Source: Desmodesmus armatus
Lineage: Eukaryota; Chlorophyta; Chlorophyceae; Sphaeropleales; Scenedesmaceae
DNA length: 64,000 nt
Reading direction: 5' to 3'
Assembly (NCBI GenBank): GCA_007449985.2
Contig: VIIQ02000002.1
Span: 1,178,001-1,242,000 of the forward strand
A program made the translations under genes and the position numbers. The notes beneath the pieces are model-generated. The model searched no databases and was not told where the DNA came from. It worked only from the letters and a program-made list of their open reading frames with translations. Numbering within the stretch: the first letter of the stretch is position 1; each line of letters begins with the position of its first letter. Positions 49,901 to 62,000 of the stretch are shown here, one piece after another.

Positions 49901-50130
49901 CAGGAGCTGCTGGCTGCTGGTGTGTTCTCAGAGCAGGACCTGCAGGATGCTTCTGGCAGCCTTGCAGACCTGGGGGTGACCTGAGAAGTGGTGCGCAGCA
50001 GGTGCTGAGGCGGGCTGCACAGCAGCGCCAGACTGCTGTGCAGGTGGCACAGGAGTGGCTGCGTGCGCAGAGTGCTCTGCTGCTGGTGGACGCAGATGAT
50101 GATGAGGATGGTGGAGACGACATGCCGTAA
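46984..50130 (+). CDS. SNAP43/SNAPC1-like subunit of the snRNA-activating complex
   Basis: Exon 1 is 46984-47046, exon 2 is 47134-47211 and exon 3 starts at 47385; all join in phase 0. The N-terminus YEFDINTLIDTFAGQ, then FQAFKQLFSDGCYAYIHQAY, resembles plant SNAP43 (DVDELINEF ... F..M.R.W....F..I). After about 400 Gln-rich residues the domain resumes with VVKGAAVFALLALHESQLNY, PKVPVYVPLPLLQQL, and HIKSALHTLSNFRSLQSLCN followed by EYAGARNAVF, again as in plant SNAP43. SNAPc binds the promoters of snRNA genes for Pol II and Pol III. The end is unclear: a frame change near 49865 and another near 49975 lead to VAQEWLRAQSALLLVDADDD and a stop at about 50130. Otherwise the frame stops at 49979. 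Confidence 0.72.
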
Positions 50131-50768
50131 TTTCCACAGCAGCAGTGTTATGATGTGTTATGTATGGGCATGCCTTTCACAATTGTGCATGCCATGCCAT
50201 GATGGCATCATGTGCTCGGGGCGTTTGCGCTCGACGCCGCCAGTGTCTTGTGCTGGCCATGGGCTGCAGGAGCCTCCTGAGGCCAGCCGAGGCTGGGAAC
50301 GGCTGTTTGTTGTGCTAGCTGCCTCCATCTGTTCACGTTTTATGCTGGTGGTGTGTATGCTTGTGTGTGCGCCCTCCATGTCACCTCCACCTCCATGTGG
50401 GTTACTGCGTGCGTCCGTCAGCAGTGTCCATGTGCACGATTGCCAGGGAGGGCAGGCCATTGGCCAGAGGTTTGGTTTTTGTTGATTGCTGTAATAGGCA
50501 TTGCCCAGAGGCATTGCCCAGAAGCATTGCCTGGCAATTGCCCAGGTTTTTCAATTTTGTCAGTTGTGGTCAGTTGTTGTGACAAACTGACAATCGACAA
50601 AAGCGAACGCGCCAGCACAAAGAGCTCAATCATCATATTCCCATCGTTGAACGATATTTCTCGACGAGACTCTGCCATGAACAACTCAAAAGTCCTGACC
50701 ATGGTCCGCTAGCAGCAGCAACTGAAAAGTGGTCCTCTCGTGAAGGTGGAGGAGCCCTGCAGTTGATC
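50131..50768 (+). other. 3' region of the SNAP43-like gene and promoter of the hydrolase gene
   Basis: A TGTAA motif lies at 50490-50494. Three tandem copies of a 13-bp unit (GGCATTGCCCAGA and variants) follow at 50497-50535. No coding frame was recognised. Confidence 0.45.
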
Positions 50769-53700
50769 ATGGTGAAGGAGGTTGAAGCAACTGCAGGGAA
50801 TAATGTATCGGAGCGATCGAGGCGGACAGTGGGGCTCGTGGGCTTCGCTTGTCTCCTGCTGGCGCTCTGGTGTTTGTTTCAGATCCTCTACCCCCTGCGC
50901 TGGAGTTTGGTGGCGTTCTGGGCCACTATAGAAGTGATATTCTACATATTCTACTGGCGACCCCGCTATGCAGAGCTGGATGCCCAGCCGAAGCAGCATA
51001 GGCCCGCCAGCGAGAACGCCATGACAGCCTTCAACAGGATGCTAAAATACTTCAAGGAAACCAAGAGCGATATCAACTACGAAATGTACTACTCTGGCTG
51101 GTTCATGGGGGCCAAGTTCGAGGACATCAAGCGAGGTGCGTGCTGTCAGGGCTGCATCAGGGACTGAATTCTCTGTTTACCCACATAAAATGGGTTGTGT
51201 TCGATCCAAAAAGTGCCTCAGGGCAGCAGCTGGCCGTCTGATTTTGACCTGGCTGCATTTCCCACCCTGTGTGCTGACCCACCCCCCGCTTGCATGCCTT
51301 ACTTTCCTGCAGGAAACGCTGAGGAGTTCCTGGCTTATGCTTTCTGGTACCGCACAATGTGAGTTATGTCCCACCTACGCAGCTGTGCTGCCTCGATGCG
51401 CTGATCAACGTGTCCCAGCACGATCAGCACAACTGAAACCCCCAGCGCTCAGCACAGCAGTCCACTGTGTTTGCTGCCGAGCAGGTAGCCACAGTCCACA
51501 TCCTGCAGGAGCAACAAGCCAGCTGTCCAGATGATGGTGCATGTGATTGCCTGATGATGTGCTAATGTCGCCATCTGTGTCTTTGCAGGCAAGAGATGCA
51601 GGACGATGGCCTCGGCCATGTTCCTGCAGAGATGCTGGACAAGTTGGAGAGGACTTGGGGGCTTGCCCTGCAGCCAGGGTACACACCGGGGCTACAGTTC
51701 ATGGGCCACCTTTGGGAGCCCCTGAAGGCTCAGTGGAGGCCCCTGGTCTTCTACCTAAGCACATTTGCAGCAGGCTGGTTCGCCACAGCCATGCTCAAGC
51801 GGTGGGGTTTCCTGCAAGCCAGCCACGAGTAAGTGTGATTTTACTCCTCAAACAGATCAATTCAGGCTTAGTGCCTAAAAGCACTTATTGCAGCACAAAC
51901 AGCAGCTCGCACTTTGCAGGGGTGTGAGCAGCAGAAGGGTCACCAGGTGCTGATGCATGTGTTGTGCTTCTGTTTTATTTTGTTTGCTGCTGTCTCTTGT
52001 ACTGAACTTGCAGGGGCATGATTTACTTCACGCTGAACATGTTCTCAGGGGGGCAGCATACCGCTAACCAAGTCCTTGAGCCCATCCAGGATGATTCGTC
52101 CGCCAACCTGTCAGACATGTCCACAGCCACCAGTGTGGTGCCCATTGGCAGCGCAGCCACCCCCCCTGCAGCCCGCGAGTGCGCAGCTTCTGCCCCTGCC
52201 TTGAGTGCAGTGCCAGCCGTGCCAGCTGCCCCGGCCAACACCCCCGAGGTCAGCTCCCTCAGCAGCTGCGAGATGTCCATGTACAGGAGCAAGTCTTCCC
52301 CCTTTGTGCGCCAGGGCCTCTGCTGGGCTGACACGATGGCAAAGTACGAAGACCACCTGGCTGCAAGCATCAGTGTGGCATCAGCTGTGCACGCCCCTGA
52401 CCCTGCCCTGCCACCCCCTGGCATCATCCGCCGCAGCGGCAGCAGTGTCAGGCGCCGCTTCGGCCCACCGCCTGTGGCCCACCATCCCGTACTGACCCCA
52501 CGGCTCAGTGCCCACACCAGCATGCTGCTCAAGGCCACCCTCAATCCCCTGGAAGAGGTGTTGAGTGAGGACCTGGCCAACAACGAGATGCCCATCCTCT
52601 TCCTCCATGGTGTTGGTGGCCTGCCAGCTTACCTGGAGATGCTGCTGCAGGTGTGTTGCATGGTGCTGCTGGTTATGTTTCTGGCGTGTTCTTTTACTTG
52701 CATAGGGCACTGTCATACCTTTGCAATTTCCTGCACCAGATACATCCTGCTCAAGTGCTTCCACATGCGCTGGCTTGCTGTGCAGGTCATGGCTCTAGGG
52801 CACCCCGTCATCGTGGTGCAGTGCCCTGGTGTGGCCATGCGCCTGGGGCAGGTCCTGCCCGCAGACCAGGTCGTCGAGCAGGTGGTCGGCGTGCTGGACA
52901 AGCTGGGGATTGAGCAGGCATGTGTCATTGGGCACTCATACGGTGAGAACGAATTGCTGCCAAGGCATTCTGCCCAGCCACATCATAGCATGCACTGTCG
53001 GCATGGAGCATCAAAATCAAAGCTTTTTTGACCCCCATGGTGTGTGTCAGGACACAATCCTAGGTCACCGGGTCAGACACTGTGCTTTCTTGTGTGTACA
53101 CAGGCACATTTGTTGCTGGCAGGCTTGCCCGGCTGCATTCCAACCGCGTGAGGTCACTGTGCCTGATCGACCCGGTGTGCTTCGGGATGTTCATGCCTCA
53201 GCTGCTCAGCAACTTCCTGTACTCCGTACCACCTTGGAAGGGTCTGCACCAGTGAGTACCTGGGGGTGCTGAAAAGAAGCGTGACTGCTTGTTGGGAAAG
53301 CTGTCTGAATGCAGTGGACTGCAGCTAGCAGTGGCACTCAATGTTCAACGCTTTCCTGCAGACCTGCAACACACAGACATACACCGTATGTAGCTTCCTG
53401 AATGTGGCGCTTGTTTCTGTCCTTGCCCTGCAGCATTGTGGACTACATCAAGAAGGGTGGAGTCTACATGGCAAGCCACGAGCTGCACGTGTGCGCTACC
53501 TTCTCCCGCAGCTTCTTCTGGACAGACCTCAACCTGTGGCCAGAGGACCTCGCCCCAGGCAGTGTTGTGCTGCTCAGTGGCCGTGACGACCTCATGGATG
53601 CACAGCAGGTCAAGGCCATGTTGGAGGAGTACGACCACATCAAGGTGGGGAGTCACAACTGCAGATCCCTCCAGCAAAAGCCTGGCTTGTTGTTGCGGCA

Positions 53701-54877
53701 TTTGCCTGTCAGTACCAAATACGTGCCCGACACTGACTAGCAAACTGCTGTCGCATCTAACTGACGTCTTTGCGTGCAGCTGGCTGCTGACATTGTCCCT
53801 GTGTCCTTGTTGCTGGGCCCTGCAGGTGCACTACAACCATGACCTGACGCATGGAGAGTTCCTCATCAAGTCTGAGGTGAAGCAGGCAGTCATCGAGGAG
53901 GTCCGCACGATGCTGAGGCGTGGTGGCTCTGCTGTTGTGGGGCTGGCTCGGCCTGTGCTGAACACCACCATGACGCTGGCATGCAACGCCCTGGGGGTGG
54001 GAGGCGTGGTGCGGATGCACACCGCTGGTGACGGCGCCAAGTAAGTGCTGCAGACTGTTAGCTTCACTTGTCTGCAGGGCTTGTTCAAGCTTTTTCTGGC
54101 AGCTGATGACATGCATTTGCTCAGGCCTGTGTGATCCAACTTGTACTGCTGCAGTCACAATGTCGCATGGCAGCCTGCTATGGCACGAGCCTTGTGCAAG
54201 CGACTGAATCATGTGCTCTGTGCCTGCCTGCAATTGACAGGTATGTCGAGGACCACACCAACAAGCTGGTGCGCACCTTTACGGGCAACCTGACAGCCAT
54301 GCTGCACCAGGTGCACAGCGTGAGGTCCAACCTGAAGCTCAACAGCAGCGGCAGTGCCGGCGGTTCCAGCTCTGTGCGAAGCAGGTTGAGCATGATGGCT
54401 GGCTCCTCCTCAACCATGAGCCCTACCAGCAGTGCTGGGGACAGCGTCAACAATGAGCAGCAGCAGCAGCAGTCAGCCTCAAGGCTTTCACAGGCCTCAG
54501 CGCCACAGAGCCTCCTGGCCCAGTCCATGTCTGTGCCCCTCAAGACACCACCAGCCAAGCAGCTCTGGCTGAAGAAGGTGGCAGGGGAGCAATCAGCCAT
54601 CGTGGAGCAGGCCTCTGGTGCCTCAACAGCCATTGAGAGCACCGGCAGCAACAACTCTGAGCAGCTGCAGCTGGCACCTGAGGGAGAGCTCTCCATCAAG
54701 ACCGCTGCAGACAATGCTGATGAGGAGCTGCTGTCTGAGGGCAAGCACAGGGGCTTCCTGGCTGCCAAGATTGTTACCCGCAGGAGCAGTGGGTCAGGTG
54801 GCAAGGTTGTGGGGTTGGTTGACGGCCTGGAGGTTGCTGCCTGCGGCACACCAGTCCTGAGCCAAGAGCGCATCTGA
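50769..54877 (+). CDS. Membrane-anchored alpha/beta hydrolase
   Basis: Nine exons: 50769-51135, 51313-51358, 51589-51828, 52014-52650, 52786-52942, 53104-53251, 53434-53644, 53826-54040 and 54241-54877. All phases match, giving 885 residues. The N-terminus has two likely membrane helices (LVGFACLLLALWCLFQILY and WSLVAFWATIEVIFYIFYW). After a Ser/Ala-rich region comes the hydrolase fold: PILFLHGVGGLPAYLEMLLQ (oxyanion region), nucleophile elbow GHSYG (Ser codon 52936-52938, one codon before a splice site), VLLSGRDDLMDAQQV (acid) and HYNHDLTHGEFL (histidine). The C-terminal 210 residues are Ser/Gln-rich. It is probably a lipid or ester hydrolase of an ER or other membrane; the substrate is unknown. 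Similar membrane-attached hydrolases occur in fungi and algae. Confidence 0.85.
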
Positions 54878-55914
54878 GTTTGGTGACCAACCTCGATGCT
54901 GCTGCATCGCAAAGTGTGCATTGCAATTGAGTCTGGTGACCAGCCTCACTGCCATGCAATCTGCTGCTGCTCCGTCAAGTCACACATGCAGGTGCACCTG
55001 GCTGCATGTTGGCTGTCAGAATAATTCAGTGCACTGCAGTACCTTTGTGCGTCATTGTCTTTTCAACCCTGGTGTTCATGGTGTGTCACATGTTTTTGTG
55101 TGTGCTCCAGCCATCATTCACTGTGTCTGGCGGCTTGCCAAAGTGAGCTGCAGGGCAGCGGTAGGGCAAATGAACCCTGCTTGTATGCGTGCGAACGCTA
55201 TGCTGCCTGGCAGCCTGTGTGAGCTGTGACAAGCACTGTTATCAGCAACAACTGATTGGGATCAACAAGGGCAGTTCAGAAACGTCAATCTGTGTGAATG
55301 TGTGTCACTGTTCTTTTGGGGCGGGGGCTGCAATGCACTGCTGCAGCAGCCTCCACCCATCGGACCAGGAGGTGGTGTCCTCGAAAGGAACACTGTCCTT
55401 CCTCTGGGCTTCTTTTGCGCAGTTCAGTCGCCTTGTGCAAGTCAACCAGTGCCCAGCAGGGCTCAACGTGCGAGCCTGCCAATGCGCCGCCGTCATGCAC
55501 TGCACAAGTGCGGTTGAGCTGGGCTGAAATAGGCCCCTGAGCCTGCTGTGGTAACTGAAGTGTTGCTTTGGGGTCAGCACTGGCTCATACTGCCTGGTCG
55601 CACACCCCCATGGCGGTGTGGGCGAAGGAGGCCGCCTCCTTCCTCAATGCAAGTGCAAGCATGTGTACTGAGAGCAGAGTGGTAAGCCTGGGTGATGGCT
55701 TCACCACGCTCTGCTCCTGCATACATGCTGTGCACAGCTGTTATAGTTCAAGCTCAAAACCAGGTCACAGAAGGTTGCACTGCATCGCCCGGCGGACACG
55801 CAACTTGTATCTAGCTATTCGTCGACTCAAGGCAGCTTCCCCGTGCTACTCCGCCAACAACTCCCTCTGACAGTCCTACTGTCGACAGCAGACTCACCAT
55901 CTCTGCCTCAAAGC
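54878..55914 (+). other. Intergenic region with a possible small upstream exon
   Basis: No conserved gene was recognised. ATG 55610 opens MAVWAKEAASFLNASASMCT and meets a GTAAGC donor at about 55682. It could be a first exon of the downstream membrane protein gene or of another transcript. Confidence 0.3.
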
Positions 55915-56497
55915 ATGGTGTCTACAAGGTCACGTGACAGGCAGCACCAACAGACCAATGGCCACACACCTGCAAAGCAGACGCAGCAGCAGGCAGCCCG
56001 CAACGGCAAGATACCAAGTGCTGTGGAGCAGGAGCAGCAGCTTCAGGCAGACAGAGCCATGCTGGATGTATATCGCCAGCAGTGGCAGTCCAGCAAAGGT
56101 TTCAGCCATTCTGCTTTCAGGCAAGTCCCTTGGTGTCCTCTTGTCAGCTGGAGTACAAAGAAACATGTGTCCTGGCCAGCTGCTGTCAATGTTGCAGACA
56201 GCCATAGTCCTGCTGTTTGCACTGAGTTGTTACAGGCAGGGCGGCAGAGGTGCTGCCACTCTTGGGGTAAGCAATATACTGTGTCGTTTGGCTGCTGCTT
56301 TGCCCTGCAGGCACTTCCAGGACGTGTGCTGGTGGCTGGAGCATGTCTGCGGCATCAACATGCTTGATTATGAGGAGAAGGTGGTGGTGTGCCTTATCTT
56401 CCTAGCAGTCTTGATACTGATTGCGCTGGGGGCGTACAAGCAGAGCACGAGGCTGGTGCTCCTGCTGAAGCAGATGCTGTTCCCCAGCTCCAACTAG
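55915..56497 (+). CDS. Small single-pass membrane protein of unknown function
   Basis: Exon 1 is 55915-56120 and exon 2 is 56311-56497, joining in phase to give 130 residues. The intron starts with GCAAGT, a GC-AG type. The first 60 residues are polar and Gln-rich with Arg clusters (MVSTRSRDRQHQQTNGHTPA). A segment with Trp and Cys follows (HFQDVCWWLEHVCGINMLDY). One strong membrane helix (VVVCLIFLAVLILIALGAY) and a short basic tail (KQSTRLVLLLKQMLF) close the protein. It may start further upstream if the exon at 55610 belongs to it. A TGTAA lies at 56655-56659, 158 bases after the stop. The family was not recognised. Confidence 0.6.
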
Positions 56498-56654
56498 GGG
56501 ACCTCGGCTGAACCCACAACTATGAACATTATCATGGCTGTGTTGCTTGTATTTTGTTTCCTTTCATTTTTTGGCAGATGGTAGTTATGACATGCAGGCA
56601 GGAATGGCCTTATGCCCTGCAGGCACTGAGTAAGTGCCAAGATAGTGCCTTGTA

Positions 56655-56659
56655 TGTAA
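56655..56659 (+). terminator. Candidate TGTAA poly(A) signal
   Basis: The motif lies 158 bases after the stop of the small membrane protein, a plausible 3' UTR length. Confidence 0.4.
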
Positions 56660-57043
56660 GGGGCAGTGCTGTTTATAGCTGTGTGGTTATGCCAGGCTGC
56701 CTCATTGACCATGCAGACTGTTGTGCAAGGGCAACTTGCAAGGCAGCCTCACGGTGCAGGTTTGTTCTTGCACTCAGCTTTCCACATGCACTGAAACCCC
56801 CCGGGGGGGGGGGGAAGGGGGGAGCATGTTCGTGCTGCTATTGGCGAATGCACCGTGGGAGGTGCAGCACCATGTGAGTGAAGCTGTTGCTCAAGCAAAG
56901 CATCACACCTGTTGTGGTGTCATGTCAGTTTCTTCTGTGCCAGCCTGATTGCGACGTTGGCACTTTGCCGGGCCTGCAGCTGAACAGCCTGCTGTAAGGC
57001 TTACAGGCAGGTTCCTATAGGTTAGCAGGGCCTCAAGCGCAGG

Positions 57044-57655
57044 GTGGCAGGCGTCAAGGAGTCTAGTATCGTTGTGCTAAGTGTGTCTGTGGATGGGCTG
57101 TTGGCGACACACTCTGTGGGTGCATCATGCCGTTGGACCAGGTCTCTTCACCCTTGTTTTAGGCGTGCTTGCTTTGATCACGTGATCAGGTGCATGCCTG
57201 AACACCAGGAAACTCTTGGTAGCAGCCGAGTGCCACCAGACATCAACAGCGTGTCAGACCTGAGGACAGGCGTGTCACGGCCCAACACTGCCGTGATGTT
57301 TGTTTGTAGAAGTGATGTTGGGATATATGTCAGCAGTATCGTCTCCCTGCTTGATGTGGTGTGGTGTAGTCATCTTGACCAGCAAGTGACCTGCATGTGC
57401 CTGGCCTGCCGTAGTGCTGTGATGCTGCACCATGCCCTGGCTGGGACCAGGGGTGTGAGGCAATTGCAGGATTGGGTTGACAGACAGCATGTTGTGTGTA
57501 TCAAACAAAAATGCCCAATGATCAGCTCTTCACACAGGTGGCACCTAGTGCTGACATCAAACATGCAACTGACAAAACACATTTTTAGCAAGGAGGCATC
57601 AGCCAAGGTGCAACATAGCTTTGGACTTCACCGAAAAGGCTTCTGGTCTCAGTAG
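57044..57655 (+). CDS. Open frame of about 200 codons, hypothetical
   Basis: One frame stays open for 203 codons without an ATG at its upstream end, so it would need an upstream exon or an internal start. It contains NTAVMFVCRSDVGIYVSSIV and CRSAVMLHHALAGTRGVRQL, which loosely recall L7Ae/POP3-type RNase P subunits. That resemblance is weak and unverified. No splice sites were confirmed. It could equally be non-coding. Confidence 0.25.
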   Translation: MAGVKESSIVVLSVSVDGLLATHSVGASCRWTRSLHPCFRRACFDHVIRCMPEHQETLGSSRVPPDINSVSDLRTGVSRPNTAVMFVCRSDVGIYVSSIVSLLDVVWCSHLDQQVTCMCLACRSAVMLHHALAGTRGVRQLQDWVDRQHVVCIKQKCPMISSSHRWHLVLTSNMQLTKHIFSKEASAKVQHSFGLHRKGFWSQ

Positions 57656-59098
57656 CATCACTTTCAACCGGGAAAGCTGCTGGCAGTGAGCTTTTCAAGG
57701 CACGCAAGCCTGGTGGTGAAGCAAAGGACACCACATGGCTGTCGGGCACAGCTTGGCTTGGTGAGACGAAATGAAGATGTTTACATTGTTGATTACAAGT
57801 AAACAGTGCAACAATGCTTCGCCCTCTGTTGCATGCAAGATGATGCAAGCTTTGGAGCCTGTGTCTTCAAAGGTAGGGCAGGCGTTGTAAGCTGGGGTTC
57901 AAGGACCTTTGCACAAAACCATGCAAGACATGCGGTGTACTGTCCAAGCAGTCGAGCCAGGCAGGTGATTATCAGCTCTATTGTTGTCCCTTGCAGCTGG
58001 CCCCTCCATCACCGTGGCATTAGTGTAAGGAAAATTGTTGGGTGTTACAGCACTATCATCCAGCACTCAGACCTAAGGATCACTGCTGGCGGCAACAGGA
58101 AAAGCCATCATCACTTGGGGCCTTGATGCTCAAGATCCTGGGATCTTTCAAAACGAGCTTGAAGCTCGTGTGGGGGCGGCCACACTGTTCCAAAAGATTA
58201 ACATGATCTTGGCCACAAAAAAGTACATGGCACCTATCCCACGCCTGGAATCGCCCAGCTACACTGCCGTCCTGCTGAGGAGTGTGCCGATGTGAGGTAC
58301 ACGCCATGTGAGACACAGTTGAGCTGCCTAAGCAAGGTGCCGCGCACACCCATGCGCGCACGTGAAGCAGTCACATACTCAGCCAGCACAAAAAAAGTGC
58401 AAACTGCAACACAGAGCTGGTGGGAAAAAGGCGGCCGTATCTCAACAAGACTGATTCCCAAGCTGTTCTTGCAGCTGCTCAACTTCCAACAGGGCGCACA
58501 GCCACTTCCACAGCTGCTGCCACGACCCTGCACAGCATACACAGCCACCCAAGCAGTGGTTGCTGTGCAACTTTTGCTGCCAAACGCATCACACACCCAG
58601 CCGCACCACCAGCAGCCACCTCAACACAACAGAGAGGGACACGGCACACCCAGTTCTTGGGGCAGGTTGGATCGCTGCACGGTGCAAAGCTGTGTCTGTG
58701 CACAACATACATCCGACAATACAACGGCGGTCAACATCACAACACACAACCCCCCACAACCCGAAACAAACTCCAACCAATCAGTGAATGAAACTGCCTA
58801 GCCCTGATGACAAATGGCTAGTAGGAACTGGCCGCAAAACACCAATTAACCTGCTGCAGACAAACTGATCCCACCAACCCTGCTGTGCTATAGTTCTGCT
58901 GGAGAAGAGAGCAACCCCTAATCAGCAAGCAATGTACAAAGGTTACTTGGCTGCAGCCTGAAGCACTTCCCCACAATGGCCACAGCTGCTGCCTGGTTTT
59001 ATGATACAAACTTGCAACAGCCACTGCAGCGGCGTGGTTCTAAAAGCCCTACAACCAGCCGCATGTTGCAACAGTACCCGGGACAGGAGCCCTCTGCC
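57656..59098. other. 3' region of the AP2 gene, nothing firmly recognised
   Basis: A minus-strand TGTAA (TTACA at 58045-58049) could end the AP2 transcript. Short minus-strand frames such as SFKLVLKDPRILSIKAPSDD (about 58150) look somewhat coding but have no recognised family or clear splice sites. Confidence 0.35.
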
Positions 59099-62000
59099 TC
59101 AGCCCTCAACCATGGCGACAGGAGGAGCAGCTGGGGCAGGGCTGACCCCTCCAGGTGCCAAGCCTGCAGCCCCTGCAGCACTGCTGCTGCCCCCTGCTGC
59201 TGCTGCTGCTGCTGGCTGTGCAGGCGCCAGAGGACCATGAGGTGATGCAGCAGCCGCGGGCGAGTCAGTGCCCACCTCGCCGAGGTTGAGCGCCACCACT
59301 GGGCCGCCCGCTGCAGCCTTGGCTGCCCTGGCCGCTGAGTTGGGTGACAGCAGCTGCTGGCCAGGCCCATTCTGATGCTGCTGGCCTGCAGGCTGCTGCA
59401 GGTTGAGGACCAGCTGGGGGGGTGCGGCAGGGGCGGCAGATGACACCTTGGCAGCAGATGCAGTTGAAGCACCAGCTGCAACAGCACCAGCCAACAGCTG
59501 CTGCTGCTTTGCCAGGTGCTGCTGCACCGCAGCGCGTGCCGCTGCCTGTGCCCGTGCTGTTGCTGCAGCAAGCTGTGCCTGTTGGTGCTGCTGCTGCAGG
59601 AGCAGCTGCTGCTGCTGCGGGACGTAGTATGCGTACGCCTGCTGCGGCTGCTGCTGCCACTGCCAGCCACCAGCCAGGTGAGGAGCCAGGCCGCCACCGT
59701 AGTATGCACCACTCGGCACCACCACATACCCTGCAGGGGCAATGTACCCAGCACCACCCATGGCAGCCAGCTGAGCAGCAGCAGCCCCGCCAGGTGGGTT
59801 CTTCGGCTTCGCCTTGCCAGGTGGCCTGCCGCCCTTGTTACGGGGGCGGTCAGGGTCCTTAGCTGCTGCTGTGCTGGCAACCTTGGCCTTAGCCTTGGGC
59901 TTTGCCTGTGGTGCCTCAGTCTTGATGCCACTAGCACCACCTGCTGCCGATGCACCACCCTGCTGCTGCTGCTGGTGCCCGTCCGCAGCCTCTTTCGCCT
60001 TGTGAGCCAGTGAGGAGGCCACACCCAGCCCTACAGCCGCCACCGCACCAGCAGGAGAGGCCGAGGAGCGGGCAGGCCCTGCTGATGACACCCTGACACC
60101 ACCACCTGAAGCAGCAGCCCCTGCTGGGTGTGCCCCTGCTGAGCTGGTAGCTACAGCCCTGCCGGGGGTCTTGGCTGCCAGCTGGGCAATCTCAAAGTCA
60201 TCAGACTCAGGCTCACTGCCGCTGGAGGAGCTGCGGCCGCCCCCGCTGCTGCTGCTGTCACTGCTGAGGGGCAGCCCCATCATGGCCTTCACTGTCAGGG
60301 GGTCTGCGTGGCCAAAGCAGGGCGGCACAGGCGGCAGCTTGCCCTTCAGGGCTGTAGCAGCTGCTTGTGCTGCAGCAGCAGCCTCCAGCGCTGCAGCTGC
60401 AGCCCCAGGTGACACCCCGCCAGCAGCAGCAGCAGGTGGCAATGGTGTGGCACCCCTGGCTGGTGGTGCCTGCACTTCACCCTCATCGTCGTCACTGACC
60501 ACACTGCTGCTGCTGCTGCCGCCGCTGGTCTGCAGCAGCTCAGCATACTTCAGCAGCTGGCGGGCAGTGCTCTTGGGGCCCTGGGGGCCAGCCACAGCAC
60601 CAGGATGCTGCTGCTGCTGCTGCTGCTTGTTGCCACCTGTAAACTCAGCTGCCTGGTTGTTGGCCTGATCTGCTGGCACTGCCTTCTGTCCTGCTGCTGC
60701 TGTCGCTGACGGCTCAAGCCCTGAGCCAGCTGCCCCTGGGTGCACCGCTGCGTCCACAGGAGCTGCAGCGCCAGCGGCACCACCCATGCCTGCAGCCATG
60801 CTGGAGAAGGCAGCAGCCATGCTGTTGGACTGCCCCGAGGCGGCGATGTTCTGCCCCATCTGCGCACCCCACTGGAAGACGTACGCCATGGTCTGTGAGA
60901 AGGCCGCAGGGTTGCGCGCCACACGGCGGTACAGGTGGGCGAAGTGAGCCATGCTGGCCTGGTCACCGGAGGAGAAGGCTGCTGTCATGGCTGCAATCAG
61001 CTTCTGCGCCTGGCGGTCTGCCCGCTGCTCCGCTGACAGACCCTCCTCGTCGGCGCTGTCATCATCAGACTCACTGCCACTGACCACAGCGGCAGCGGCG
61101 GCTGCAGCAGCTGCTGAGTGATCCGGCTGCTGTGTGTGCTGCTGCTGCTGCATGGAGGCCATGAAGAAGCCAGGAGGCACAAAGTACGGTGGGTGCATGC
61201 CAGCAGCGGCAGCAGCTGCAGAGGCAGGCATGGGTGGGACTGCGCTGCGTGGCCGCCCTCTGCTGCGGTGCCCTGTCACAGCAGCCGTAGCAGCAGCAAC
61301 ACCAGCACGCGCCTTTGCACGCCGCCTGCGGCCGCGGCCAGGCGCCCAGTCATCCTGATCGGCAAACTTGGGACCTGCCTCACGCCTGCGCTTCTTGCGT
61401 GGCTTGCTGGCTGCTGCAGCAGCCCTGCCCACCCCAGCTGCGTCTGCTGCATCTGCAGCAGCAGCTGCTGCTGCATCCGCCTCGCCACCCTCGGCTTCAC
61501 CTTCGCTGCTGCTGCTGCCGTCACCGTCACTGTGCGCCGCGTTGAGGTCGAGCAGCAGCTGTGCCACATCCTCCTCCTCATCGTCCACAGCAGGCAGGTT
61601 GGGGAAGCCTGCTGCTGCCTCCTCCATGACTGCATCCACCAGCTGCCGGGCCTTGGCCTCAGCAGCAGCAGCCTCGGCCGCTGCAGCCTCATCAAAGGCC
61701 TCCTCCTCTGACAGGGCGTCAGCCACAGCAGCAAGCATCGCAGCCAGCAGCGGCTGCTTCCCTGGGCTGAGTGCTGGCTTGGCTGCTGCTGCAGCCCTGG
61801 CGGCGCCCATCGCAGCCAGCGACGATGCTGACGCAGGGCGCTTCCGCGCCTGCTTGCTCCTGCCCTTGGTCCTGGTGCGGCTGCGGGTGAGGGGCCTGTG
61901 CGACACACCAGCTGCTGCGGCTGCAGCAGCTGCTGCAGGAGAAGTGGCTGCGGCTGCAGCCTGGATGCTGCGGGAGTGAGGCTGGGCAGGGCCCCTGGGA

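Noticed and set aside
49272..50123. 283-codon minus-strand frame
   Set aside because: It is antisense to the SNAP43-like exon; only low-complexity Cys/Leu runs from CAG repeats.
51190..51215. GTTCGATCC resembling a tRNA T-loop
   Set aside because: No matching acceptor or anticodon arms around it; it lies in an intron of the hydrolase gene.
59265..60024. Long minus-strand frames offset from the AP2 protein frame
   Set aside because: They overlap the AP2 exon in other frames and contain only Ser/Leu/Cys repeats.
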